A stretch of DNA of 64,000 nt from an uncultured Porphyromonas sp. Its GTDB lineage: Bacteria > Bacteroidota > Bacteroidia > Bacteroidales > Porphyromonadaceae. The stretch spans positions 124,001 through 188,000 of the forward strand of contig CAKRMU010000002.1 of NCBI GenBank assembly GCA_934364985.1, written 5' to 3'. Position 1 is the stretch's first letter. Each line of letters begins with the position of its first letter. The translations under genes were made by a program, and so were the position numbers. This document shows, one piece after another, positions 16,377 to 25,564 of the stretch. The notes beneath the pieces are model-generated. The model was not told the origin of the DNA. It searched no databases and saw only the letters and a list, made by a program, of their open reading frames with translations.

Positions 16377-19300
16377 CCGTTATTCAGTAATTGATACAGG
16401 CTAATAAAGTCTTTCTGATACTTTAATACCCTTTCGCCATACTTCGACTTTAGGGAACCACCAAGGGATTCGCTTAACTTAATGGCCTCGGTAAGTATCA
16501 AAACGTCATTGTCGACTGCACTAAGTGAATTGACCAATTGTTCGGAATTAAGTCTAAAGAACCAGTCAAGCTCCCTTAGCCTTGTCTCAATTATGATACC
16601 ACCTATTCTATCACCTTCGTCGTGCAAACCCGATAAGTAATAAGCTTCAACTAACGGCAATGAATTGACATCATGCGGGACATTCTCCTCAAGGATAGCG
16701 ACCTCAGAGAGCTTTAATATCTCACGAGCCCTTACCCTATCGCCCCCAAGAGCTAACCCTTTAGCGAGTGGTGCAAAAATCATACTCCGATAAGTCTCTA
16801 CAAGTCTTCGGCAATTCTCATCAAAGTAAGTCCCAGGAACTTCAGCACCTCCCCACCTAAATCGCTCCGTCACATTACGGTACATCCGCTCAAGGTCTAC
16901 CTCATTTCCAGTCGCTTTGACATTGATAGGCAACACTTGATATGCCATACCTGTCTGACGGAAATTACGGGTCAAACCGACACGCTGATCCTCACCAACG
17001 GTAATAGCATAGTACACTGGTCGCTCAAAGCGATTGGTATCTAACATATCCAGTATTATCAACTCGTGCCTTCCTAAATACTGCTTTGTGGAGAAGTCAA
17101 ATACCATATTAGGACTAATCCACATGGTATCACTCTTGAGAAGAGTGCCATTCTCAATAAGTCGCTTCCCATTATACGGCAAGGACAGATATTCAGCAGG
17201 GAGATAATCTATTGGCTGAGCTATCCGAGGTACTTGCTTAAACTTAGGATCATCGGAAGCCACAAAGTCAAGACCAATTCTTAAGGGTATGGTGTCTCGC
17301 GTAGTGGGGATAACGTATGCCACTAATCGCTTCTCTCCGCCATATTGCTGAGGCGTCCAGCTGATAGGCATAGGTGAATTTTTCTCGCCCTTACGTTTCA
17401 TCTGGTCAATGTACCAATCGGCTTGTAGGTAAGATGTATTGCAGACCTTGACATCGGTTCGTATGCCTTCCACATCTTGTGCATACCAGAGAGGGAAGGT
17501 ATCGTTGTCGCCATTACAAAAGATGATAGCGTTATCTTCGCAACTCTCAAGGTAGTTATTTCCGAAGTCGGATGCCAGCCTTCTGCCGTCGCGATTATGG
17601 TCATCGAGGTTTTGCTGAAATACCAATGCCACTACGCCTAATCCGATAAGCGTGAGGACGGAAGCCACAATAGGCTTTTCCTTATTGTGCTTAACAACCA
17701 TTGCATATAGTGCAGGGATGGCGAAACCTATCCATATGCTAAAGGCGTAGAAAGACCCAGCATACGAGTAGTCGCGTTCCCGCACCTGATAAGGTGGTTG
17801 ATTGACATAAAGGACGATGGCTAAGCCTGTCATAAAGAAAAGGGACAGGATAATCCAGAAGTTTTCGTTGCTCCTCTTATTGCCATACAATTGTGCAACT
17901 AATCCTATTAGGCCTAAGAGTAGAGGGAGGAGGAAGTACCTGTTATGAGCTTTATTTTGGGCAATAAAGTCGGGCATATTGTCCTGAGGTCCGAGGAAGA
18001 TACCATCTAAAAAGGGGATGCCGGTTATCCAATTGCCTTTGTATATTTCGCCTTGTCCTTGCAGGTCATTTTGCCTTCCGCTAAAGTTCCATAAGAAATA
18101 CCGCCAATACATATAGTTGACTTGGTAGCTAAAGAAGTACCGGAGATTCTCGAGGAAAGTAGGCACCACGACCGTCTTGGCTTGTCCTCTCTCGTTGACG
18201 TTTACGGTATGACCTTTGACCTCTCCCCATACTTCGTAACCCTGTTTGTAGTGGGGCATCATATTACTATACATACGAGGGAAGAACGTCATCATATCTT
18301 TGCGGTAAACGATCTCCTCACTCACCTGCTTCTCGTATCTATCCTTTTCGTCCGGAGATGCCTTAATGGCTCGTCGGTAAGAGGTCGTCTTAGTTGTTAT
18401 TGCTCTACCACCGGCATCGTACTCAGGTAGAGATGCGTAGGTCTGACCATATAGAAGTGGCGTGCTTCCATACTGCTCTCTGGATAGGTAATACCTAAGA
18501 GAGAAAACATCAGAGGGGCTATTTTGATTCATCGGAATATCCGAATTAGCACGGATAAGCGTCACACCATAAGTACTCATCCCGAAGAGGAATAGCATCA
18601 TACTCATCGTGCATACATTCATAATGTGGACGGGCAAATGCTTTGCTGTAAGTAGATACGTCCCTAATCCCAATATGATTATCACGGGGATGACCCACCC
18701 ATTTCCGATAAAAGGAATACCGATAAGCACCACGGAGAGGAGGAAGACCATCCTTAGGAGTTTGTCACGTACCGGCCGAGCTATAGTCAGGTAGTAGGTG
18801 AATGCCAAAAGAGCAATCATCAGGATAAGATATACCACTAAGCCACTATTATAATGGAGACCTAAGGTATTGACAAAGAATAGATCGAAGTAGCCTGCTA
18901 CCTGAGGCACCCCTTGCATAATACCAAACATCAGCACGACGATAAGGGCAAAAGAAAAGAGTAAAGCGAGGACTCCGCCCTTCCAGTCTGGATGCTCAAA
19001 CTTTCGGAAGTAGTACAGGAGAGCCATCGCAGGGATGGTTAAGAGGTTGAGCAAGTGTACCCCTACACTTAGTCCCATCAGATATGCTATGAGGATGATC
19101 CACCTATCCGAATTATCCTTGTCAGCATCCTCCTCCCACCTCAGCATAATATAAAAGACGAGAGCGGTAAAGAAGCTACTCATCGAATACACCTCAGCCT
19201 CCACTGCACTGTACCAAAAGGTGTCAGTGAATGCATATAAGAGTGCAGCCACTGCACCGCCTCCTAAGTAGAGAATCGCCTCCGAGGTGCTGATATGAGT

Positions 19301-19651
19301 CGGAGCGACCCACGTCTTCCTCAGCCATTCGCTCCGCCGTATTAGGTGCGATGTCGTAAGGAATAGTAGCATAATGGTAAGCCCGGAGAATACTGCACTG
19401 ATCGCATTAGCGGCAGTCGCCACCCATTGTCCCCCACTTGGGAAGAAGTTAGAGAGGGCATTATAAACAAGCATGTAGAATGGTGCGCCAGGCGGATGCC
19501 CTACTTCCATTTTGCTAAACGTAGCAATAAATTCGGGACAATCCCATACACTGGCACTCTTCCCCATAGTGAAGAGATACACCGTGGTACTGATGAGGAA
19601 GCAAAACCACCCGAGTAGTTTTTCCCACCTTTTATATATCTTTATCTCCAT
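16373..19651 (-). CDS. DUF2723 large membrane protein (O-mannosyltransferase-like)
   Basis: A 1092-residue multi-spanning protein with about a dozen hydrophobic segments in the first 700 residues and a soluble C-terminal region. The start KRWEKLLGWFCFLISTTVYLFTMGKSASVWDCPEFIATFSKMEVGHPPGAPFY is the DUF2723 signature. It resembles GT-C fold O-mannosyltransferases: the acidic WDCPEF in the first periplasmic loop fits a catalytic Asp/Glu position. Such proteins are abundant in Bacteroidetes and are suspected to glycosylate envelope proteins; activity here is inference. It heads the envelope operon, with TATCTTTG 32 bp upstream. Confidence 0.85.
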   Translation of the reverse strand: MEIKIYKRWEKLLGWFCFLISTTVYLFTMGKSASVWDCPEFIATFSKMEVGHPPGAPFYMLVYNALSNFFPSGGQWVATAANAISAVFSGLTIMLLFLTTSHLIRRSEWLRKTWVAPTHISTSEAILYLGGGAVAALLYAFTDTFWYSAVEAEVYSMSSFFTALVFYIMLRWEEDADKDNSDRWIILIAYLMGLSVGVHLLNLLTIPAMALLYYFRKFEHPDWKGGVLALLFSFALIVVLMFGIMQGVPQVAGYFDLFFVNTLGLHYNSGLVVYLILMIALLAFTYYLTIARPVRDKLLRMVFLLSVVLIGIPFIGNGWVIPVIIILGLGTYLLTAKHLPVHIMNVCTMSMMLFLFGMSTYGVTLIRANSDIPMNQNSPSDVFSLRYYLSREQYGSTPLLYGQTYASLPEYDAGGRAITTKTTSYRRAIKASPDEKDRYEKQVSEEIVYRKDMMTFFPRMYSNMMPHYKQGYEVWGEVKGHTVNVNERGQAKTVVVPTFLENLRYFFSYQVNYMYWRYFLWNFSGRQNDLQGQGEIYKGNWITGIPFLDGIFLGPQDNMPDFIAQNKAHNRYFLLPLLLGLIGLVAQLYGNKRSNENFWIILSLFFMTGLAIVLYVNQPPYQVRERDYSYAGSFYAFSIWIGFAIPALYAMVVKHNKEKPIVASVLTLIGLGVVALVFQQNLDDHNRDGRRLASDFGNNYLESCEDNAIIFCNGDNDTFPLWYAQDVEGIRTDVKVCNTSYLQADWYIDQMKRKGEKNSPMPISWTPQQYGGEKRLVAYVIPTTRDTIPLRIGLDFVASDDPKFKQVPRIAQPIDYLPAEYLSLPYNGKRLIENGTLLKSDTMWISPNMVFDFSTKQYLGRHELIILDMLDTNRFERPVYYAITVGEDQRVGLTRNFRQTGMAYQVLPINVKATGNEVDLERMYRNVTERFRWGGAEVPGTYFDENCRRLVETYRSMIFAPLAKGLALGGDRVRAREILKLSEVAILEENVPHDVNSLPLVEAYYLSGLHDEGDRIGGIIIETRLRELDWFFRLNSEQLVNSLSAVDNDVLILTEAIKLSESLGGSLKSKYGERVLKYQKDFISLYQLLNNG

Positions 19652-19682
19652 AAATTATAATGCCAATAGTGCATAACTGCCA

Positions 19683-19690
19683 CAAAGATA
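19683..19690 (-). promoter_or_regulatory. -7 element TATCTTTG of the DUF2723 envelope operon
   Basis: A TAnnTTTG match on the minus strand, 32 bp before the DUF2723 ATG. Confidence 0.55.
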
Positions 19691-19716
19691 CCAAAAGGCA
19701 CCCACTTAAAGAGCTA

Positions 19717-20697
19717 TTATTGCCAAGGCAAAGGCACCTCATACTTCTCTCTCGCCTTGAATGATTTATTTAGTGGCTCCCCATTAAGCACCTTTTCGTA
19801 CTTCTCTATGTACCGCATAGCCATATTTTTTGCACTGAATGTATCCGAAACGTATTCGTGACAAACTTGAGGGGAATAATCTCCTATGGTATATTTGAGA
19901 TGAGTAGCAAGATCTGTGGAATCTGCCGAGAGGTAACCACACTCCTCAGGCACCAGCTCGGGCAAAGAGCCATATGGTGTCCCGAATACAGGGGCTCCAA
20001 AGTACATTGACTCTATGATAGCCAGCCCAAAAGGTTCGTGCCAACGGACGGGGAATAACAGCCCTTTAGAGCCTTGGATTATCTGCTTTTTCTGAGCATC
20101 TTCTACCATGCCATGAAAGTGGATCTTAGGATTAAAGGTAAAACGCCAGCCCATTTTGAAGTTAAATCGATAGCCCCCCATCACTTCAAGCTCCCCATCA
20201 TCGATCTTTTTAATCGTATCAATAGCCCCGGCTAAATTCTTGACTTTCCACGAAGCATTAGCCAAGAAATGGAAGCCCTTACGTGACTTATCTAAATCCG
20301 GCACCCCATAACTATCCCAATCAAGACCATTATATACGAATGAATCAGACCCAAATCTTTCTGCATGGTTGTGCGAGACAAAGATCGAATTAGCGTCCAA
20401 CACCTCCGGCGGACGATTGCCATGAATCGTCACTACATAAGGCTTGCTCAAGCCATCCGCACTTGCATGATCATTAAAGTGAACGATATCAGTATCCCCC
20501 GGCACTTGCTTAGATATAGGTACCTTAGGGTCAATATCCCTCACCTCGGCAAAAGGACACTCAGACCCTTTCTCCACCAAAAAGCAGACCTTATGCCCCA
20601 TACCCACTAATTCCTTACCTAACCCCCATATCACCCGTTGTGTGCCACCATACTTCTTTGATGGTATCAATCCGGGATACACGATTGTAACTTTCAT
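19717..20697 (-). CDS. Glycosyltransferase (GT4-like, GT-B fold)
   Basis: A 326-residue glycosyltransferase with the N-terminal acceptor domain start MKVTIVYPGLIPSKKYGGTQRVIWGLGKEL and the C-terminal sugar-nucleotide domain GLLFPVRWHEPFGLAIIESMYFGAPVFGTPYGSLPE, in which the E-P-F-G-L-x-x-I-E motif is the donor-binding GT4 signature. The acceptor and sugar are unknown. It is a separate transcription unit upstream of the DUF2723 operon, probably involved in envelope glycan synthesis. Array C lies upstream. Confidence 0.85.
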   Translation of the reverse strand: MKVTIVYPGLIPSKKYGGTQRVIWGLGKELVGMGHKVCFLVEKGSECPFAEVRDIDPKVPISKQVPGDTDIVHFNDHASADGLSKPYVVTIHGNRPPEVLDANSIFVSHNHAERFGSDSFVYNGLDWDSYGVPDLDKSRKGFHFLANASWKVKNLAGAIDTIKKIDDGELEVMGGYRFNFKMGWRFTFNPKIHFHGMVEDAQKKQIIQGSKGLLFPVRWHEPFGLAIIESMYFGAPVFGTPYGSLPELVPEECGYLSADSTDLATHLKYTIGDYSPQVCHEYVSDTFSAKNMAMRYIEKYEKVLNGEPLNKSFKAREKYEVPLPWQ

Positions 20698-20860
20698 AAG
20701 CCACTCATCTTACTATCATCTCCGGCGAACATAGCCATCCGCCCCATTCCCTTTAGAGTAAAATACCCTCCAATACCCACCTCGCAATGTACATTATTTC
20801 AGACAAATTGGACGTGCGTGTAACTCACTGGAATACAGACGTGTGCAACTCTCTAAAATA

Positions 20861-20943
20861 GATACTTGGTATTAGTACTAAGAAATACCTGGTATCAGCC
20901 TCAACGAATATAGGGTATTCGTCACGGCGAATATCAGGTATCC
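20861..20943. repeat. 23-bp dyad array C
   Basis: Units start at 20861, 20884, 20907 and 20930 (last one partial). Cores: ATACTTGGTAT, ATACCTGGTAT, ATATAGGGTAT, ATATCAGGTAT-CC. A CTCTAAAATA leader precedes. It lies between the glycosyltransferase and tpx genes. Confidence 0.9.
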
Positions 20944-21014
20944 TTAACTAACAATTTTCAAAACAAACAGAACGCTAAGTAGAGTTTAATTACACTCCAT
21001 ATAGATTCTGATCA

Positions 21015-21052
21015 AGGTCTATGGCTGACCAATGAGACCTCGCCATAGACCT
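21015..21052 (-). terminator. Hairpin downstream of tpx
   Basis: A perfect 11-bp inverted repeat AGGTCTATGGC (21015-21025) / GCCATAGACCT (21042-21052), 13 bp past the tpx stop. The T-run on the minus strand is weak, so terminator efficiency is uncertain. Confidence 0.55.
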
Positions 21053-21065
21053 AAGACGGTGTTAC

Positions 21066-21566
21066 TTACTTGAGTACACTGAGAGCGGCCTCGTAGTTAG
21101 GCTCCTGAGCTATCTCAGGGACAAGCTCAGTATATACCACTTTTCCCTCCTCGTCTATCACCACAACGGAGCGAGCCTCTAAGCCCTTCAGTGGACCATC
21201 GGTCATCTCTACGCCATAGCCATCCCTAAAGCAGTTGCACCTAAATACCGATGCCGTCTTTACGTTTTCGATACCCTCTGCAGCACAGAAGCGTGATTGA
21301 GCAAAAGGAAGATCGCGAGAGAGACAGAGTACCACGGTATTCGTTGCCTCCGTAGCACGCTTATTAAACGTGCGGACACTCTGAGCACACACCCCCGTAT
21401 CTACACTTGGGAAGATGTTTAGCACCACACGCTTGCCACGATAGTCACTAAGTTTGCCCTCTGAAAGGTCGCCATAAACAAAAGTAAACTCAGGAGCACT
21501 GCTCCCTACCTTTGGTAAATTACCTGCCGTCTGCACAGGATTTCCTGATAATGTAACTTGTGCCAT
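21066..21566 (-). CDS. tpx: Thiol peroxidase Tpx
   Basis: A 166-residue atypical 2-Cys peroxiredoxin that reduces hydroperoxides using thioredoxin. Peroxidatic Cys60 lies in [12 protein letters not shown] and resolving Cys94 in SRFCAAEG, the spacing of the Tpx subfamily. The N-terminal [18 protein letters not shown] is also typical. Monocistronic; useful for oxygen tolerance in an anaerobe. No clear promoter element was recognised. Confidence 0.96.
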   Translation of the reverse strand: MAQVTLSGNPVQTAGNLPKVGSSAPEFTFVYGDLSEGKLSDYRGKRVVLNIFPSVDTGVCAQSVRTFNKRATEATNTVVLCLSRDLPFAQSRFCAAEGIENVKTASVFRCNCFRDGYGVEMTDGPLKGLEARSVVVIDEEGKVVYTELVPEIAQEPNYEAALSVLK

Positions 21567-21673
21567 AAAACTTTCTTTTATTATTGTATTAAATATTTGT
21601 ATGTCCGTATTCTCTAATTATATAACAAGGGTATAAGGTCAGCGGTTCAATAATATCTATGATGAGTACATAT

Positions 21674-22162
21674 CTATTTCGTCACTTGATTAGTGGGGAG
21701 ATATGCTCGAAGTAATGCCCCAATCGAGGCTTCAAGGAGATCCAAAACGAGGTCGAAGCCCTTTGTCCCACCATAGTACGGATCTGGGACATAGTCAAGC
21801 TCTACATCCGTAGGGAAGTAATCCCTCATCTTGATTATCTTGCGAGCTTCTTCAAGAGTGGGTGCTCGGTGATATAGCTCTGTAGCATTGCCATCATCCA
21901 TAGCCACAATGAGGTCGAAGTATTCAAAATCGTGCCACTCTATCTCTCGGCTACGGCTTGACAATTGGTACCCTCGCACTTCAGCCACACTTCGCATCCG
22001 AGGGTCCGGCAATTCTCCATGGTGATAGCTATGCAGACCGGCCGAATCAATCTCGAAAAAGTCTGACCAGCCATTAGCATTTACCAAATGCTTAGCTACC
22101 CCCTCAGCAGCAGGGCTTCGGCATATATTGCCGAGGCAAACGAATAGGATCTTTGTTTTCAT
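21674..22162 (-). CDS. Low-molecular-weight protein-tyrosine phosphatase
   Basis: A 162-residue LMW-PTP with the P-loop C9-LGNIC-R15-S near the N terminus (CX5R) and the general-acid Asp in VPDPYYGG (about 127). It could act on tyrosine-phosphorylated envelope polysaccharide regulators, as Wzb-type enzymes do, but no kinase is present here. It starts 3 bp after the PriA-like gene, so it is the last gene of that unit. Confidence 0.92.
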   Translation of the reverse strand: MKTKILFVCLGNICRSPAAEGVAKHLVNANGWSDFFEIDSAGLHSYHHGELPDPRMRSVAEVRGYQLSSRSREIEWHDFEYFDLIVAMDDGNATELYHRAPTLEEARKIIKMRDYFPTDVELDYVPDPYYGGTKGFDLVLDLLEASIGALLRAYLPTNQVTK

Positions 22163-22165
22163 ACA

Positions 22166-24367
22166 CTATATAGGATCAACATCATAGTAAATAGACATCT
22201 TTGGACCTCTGTAGCCACTAAGGAGCCTATCAGACATCGCCCACAACACTTCTCGTACTTTGTGCGAAGGATGGTAGAGAGGGACAAAAAGCGAGACCTT
22301 ATAACCCACAGTGGCATTAGCCTTCCTCACTGGTATCGGGGCAGGGCCTAACGCCGTGGCATCGGTCATCCCTTCATTAAGGATACCCACAGAATGCTCT
22401 GCAAGAGCGTAAGCCTCCGCCTGTGCTAAACTCTCAAAATAGATATCAATATGCCGAGAGAATGGTGGAAATTGTACCAAATGACGCTGCTCCAATTCGT
22501 AGTCAAGGAGCTGTGAATAGTCCGACGAGAGAAACGCCGAGAGAGCATTAGGATGCTCAGCGAAATGCTGGATGAAGAGATGCTTTAATAAAGGAGATTC
22601 ATCGCGACATTTCACAATAAAGCGGTACGCCAATTCGTTACTTCGGTAGTCAGTAGTGGCACTTAGGAGATCAAGCTGTACGATACCTATCATAGACACT
22701 TTCTGATGAAGGTCAAGGAGCGGGACGGCACTCGCGGATAAAATAATATCAGGGAGGTGAGTACGTCTGTCCAATTCCTCCTCCAAGCAAACGGACATCT
22801 GAGGAAAACCCTCCTGAATAGCCCGCCGAAGTCTCTCTATACCTGTCCCCTCTAATTTCATAGAAGGACTCCCACAAATAGGGCAAGCGTGAGGCAAAGG
22901 GATATGGTATCCACAGATGCCACAGACCAAATTGCCCGTCTCCTCAATATACCTTAGGGGTGTATGACAGGTAGGACACGTGGGTGTGCTGTGGCAACTT
23001 TGGCACGTGGCTCTCCTCGCAAAGCCTTTGCGATGATAGTACAAAAGCGTATGCCCACCGCTATCTAAGGTCGCACTCATAGCCTCAAGCATCTCAAACG
23101 ATAGCATTCTCGCCTGCACACTATTCTGCTCATAGGCTTTGGGCATCCACACACCTTTAACCGCTAAGTGTGGGACTTCAGAGGGACTTTCCGCAAAACT
23201 ATACTTCTTTTGTAGTGCCAAAGTGTAGCTCTCAATAGCAGGCGTAGACGACACCAATATCGTACTCTTGTGGGCATAATGTGCCAACATCAAAGCAACA
23301 TTAGTAGCAGTGTAGCGTGGCGAAGGCTCAAACTGCCTATAGTTAGTATCCTCCTCATCAATAACGACGACCGCCTCCAGTCTTCCCAAAGGTAGCAACA
23401 CGGCAGAACGTACCCCCACATAAAGCCCACCCTTTCCCGATAATGCTTGCACCCAAGTCATCTGCTGCTCCCTACTCGAAAGCCCGGAGTGGTAGTATCT
23501 AATACGCTCACCAAAGACCCGATATAGCGTGTCAGAAAGGATGCTAAGTGCCTCCTTCGTTGGCACCAATAGCAATACCTGTCGCTCGTCCTTTAGGGTA
23601 TCAAGAATAAAGTCGTACGGGATCCGTTGCTCCAACCGGCTATTCGGGCAATGAAGAAGTAGGATATTCCGCCCGCCTATATGCACCTTTTCTGAGAGCT
23701 GATCCCCTACTTTACGACGTGGGAATATTAGATCGTCAGGGAGATCAGAAGCGATAACTTCGGCACTCTCTATGGCACCTACGCTCCTCAGCTTAGTAAT
23801 TACAGAGGGAGAAACCCCTATCCACTCCGATAGTTTTTTAAGAGTCATCGGAGGCTTAGACCCTATTTGATAATTCTCTAAGATATATCTCACCGCCTCC
23901 TTATGTCTATCATTTTTAAGAGCAATATCCAGAATATACTGCTGAAAGAGGGCATCCTCCATCAAGCGTTTTGCCGGAAGAAAACCGCGGAGAATGGTAG
24001 CTGTAGCTCGAATCGGCTGGGTTTCTTGATAGCCATCAGGGCGAAATCCGTATTGGACAGAAGCCACAAAGACATCGCCCAAGCTACACATATAGTAATC
24101 CGAAATCCAGTGCCAAAGCTTCAGGATAATGGGGGCAATGGGAGCATAGGGTAGTATCTTAGAGATCGTTTTTATCTTGATATCAGGGTGCGGATTTGAG
24201 GTATTCTGTCGTATGACTACGCCCGTATAGGTCTTCCGGATGCCAAAAGGAACGATGACTAATTTCCCCACAAGACTATCACCGACCTCTGCCTCTACGC
24301 TGTATGTAAATACTGGTTCGCGTAGGGGAAGCGGCATCAATACTTCTATGAATATCCTTTGAGACAT
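22166..24367 (-). CDS. priA: PriA-like primosomal protein without helicase motifs
   Basis: A 733-residue homologue of the replication-restart helicase PriA. Preserved: the N-terminal DNA-binding domain (about 1-110), the zinc module with four CxxC pairs (Cys455/458, 464/467, 482/485, 495/498), and recognisable helicase landmarks such as YYHSGLSSRE (291-300), VGVRSAVLLPLG (318-328), VVIDEEDTNYRQ (335-344) and SSTPAIESY. Altered: the Walker A G-x-T-G-S-G-K-T-E reads HCPNSRLEQ (about 239-247), DEEH reads DEED, and the C-terminal motifs G-T-Q-x-x-x-K-G-x-D-F and Q-V-A-G-R-A-G-R are not found (the region 543-595 reads LSASAVPL... and RFIVKCRDES). The frame is intact. It probably retains DNA and primosome binding but not ATP-driven unwinding (inference). 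Confidence 0.85.
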   Translation of the reverse strand: MSQRIFIEVLMPLPLREPVFTYSVEAEVGDSLVGKLVIVPFGIRKTYTGVVIRQNTSNPHPDIKIKTISKILPYAPIAPIILKLWHWISDYYMCSLGDVFVASVQYGFRPDGYQETQPIRATATILRGFLPAKRLMEDALFQQYILDIALKNDRHKEAVRYILENYQIGSKPPMTLKKLSEWIGVSPSVITKLRSVGAIESAEVIASDLPDDLIFPRRKVGDQLSEKVHIGGRNILLLHCPNSRLEQRIPYDFILDTLKDERQVLLLVPTKEALSILSDTLYRVFGERIRYYHSGLSSREQQMTWVQALSGKGGLYVGVRSAVLLPLGRLEAVVVIDEEDTNYRQFEPSPRYTATNVALMLAHYAHKSTILVSSTPAIESYTLALQKKYSFAESPSEVPHLAVKGVWMPKAYEQNSVQARMLSFEMLEAMSATLDSGGHTLLYYHRKGFARRATCQSCHSTPTCPTCHTPLRYIEETGNLVCGICGYHIPLPHACPICGSPSMKLEGTGIERLRRAIQEGFPQMSVCLEEELDRRTHLPDIILSASAVPLLDLHQKVSMIGIVQLDLLSATTDYRSNELAYRFIVKCRDESPLLKHLFIQHFAEHPNALSAFLSSDYSQLLDYELEQRHLVQFPPFSRHIDIYFESLAQAEAYALAEHSVGILNEGMTDATALGPAPIPVRKANATVGYKVSLFVPLYHPSHKVREVLWAMSDRLLSGYRGPKMSIYYDVDPI

Positions 24368-24436
24368 AGGCTAAGACCTCACATACTGCACCTCTAAGTC
24401 ACCAATAATGGCTCCTACTTTAGGCGAAATACTTCA

Positions 24437-25543
24437 TCACCGAGGGGCTTTTAGGTAGAGAATAAATGCGATGGCACTAAAGATGATATTGGGTAACCAT
24501 GCCGCTACAAATGGAGACATGGTACCGCTAACGGCATATGCGGAGGAGATAGTAAATAGTAAGATGTAAGCGAAAGCGAGGAAAAGCCCTATCGCCATAT
24601 TGATACCCAAACCCCCTTTCACCTTACGTGCCGATAGCGAGGCCCCGATAATGGTAAGGATAAATGCCGCCATTATGGAAGCATATCTTCGATGATATTC
24701 CACCTGAAAAGTCTCAATATTGCCCACACCTCTATCCATTTGGCTGGAGATGTATTTCGACAATTGTGTATTCGTTAGTTGCTCTCCATCCTCTGGAGAG
24801 ATCAAGAGGTCATTAGGTGTTAATATTAATAATGTATCCTTCTGCGTCCCATATTCATTGGTTTCTTTGAGACCCTCAAACATCCGAATATGATAATCAT
24901 ACACCGTCCAGTGGTGTAGGCTGTCGTAGCTGATGGTACTTGCCGTCAGCTGGCTCGTCAATGCGTTGCCATCAAATTGCTGAAGGGAGAAGTTGTATCC
25001 CTTATTTTCTCTCGCGTCAAATGTACTAAAGTAAGCGACAACACCGGGAGCGACAGCGGCCTGAATATTCTGATCCACTTCGATCTTTTTGTTATTGATC
25101 CAAGTGTTAGTAAAATTAATCCGCGTCACATTCAGCTGTGGTATGATCCAACCGCTAAATACGAAAGAAACGAGAGCAATGATAGCTGCTGAGATCATAT
25201 AAGGGCGGAGGATTCGATTGAAGCTCATCCCCGCTGCTTGCATAGCAATAATCTCTGAGCGTGCCGCCAATTTACTCGTAAAGAACACCACGGTGATAAA
25301 GATAAATAGCGGCGATAGGAGGTTGGCAAAATAGGGTATCAGTGCCACATAATACTCAAATATCTCGCCAAAATGTAGGGAGGGATTGAGGAACTCCTCC
25401 ATCTTCTCCATGATGTCGATCACCACAATGATGAGCATAATCAGTAGGAGAGCGAAAAGGAATGTGCCGATAAAGCGACTGATGACATACCGATCCAGTC
25501 GCTTGACACCTAATTTGCTATAAAAATGATGGCGAAAACTCAT
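24437..25543 (-). CDS. LptF/LptG-family permease (YjgP/YjgQ)
   Basis: A 368-residue inner-membrane component of the lipopolysaccharide export ABC transporter. The N terminus DRYVISRFIGTFLFALLLIMLIIVV and the following membrane helices, a large periplasmic beta-jellyroll segment (about 140-260), then three more helices form the standard LptF/G topology. It would pair with LptB, whose gene is at 54.9 kb in this window. Bacteroidales often carry one or two such genes, so F or G cannot be told. It lies 21 bp after tgt and is probably co-transcribed. Confidence 0.9.
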   Translation of the reverse strand: MSFRHHFYSKLGVKRLDRYVISRFIGTFLFALLLIMLIIVVIDIMEKMEEFLNPSLHFGEIFEYYVALIPYFANLLSPLFIFITVVFFTSKLAARSEIIAMQAAGMSFNRILRPYMISAAIIALVSFVFSGWIIPQLNVTRINFTNTWINNKKIEVDQNIQAAVAPGVVAYFSTFDARENKGYNFSLQQFDGNALTSQLTASTISYDSLHHWTVYDYHIRMFEGLKETNEYGTQKDTLLILTPNDLLISPEDGEQLTNTQLSKYISSQMDRGVGNIETFQVEYHRRYASIMAAFILTIIGASLSARKVKGGLGINMAIGLFLAFAYILLFTISSAYAVSGTMSPFVAAWLPNIIFSAIAFILYLKAPR

Positions 25544-25564
25544 CTCTCGTAAATGCTTATGTCT

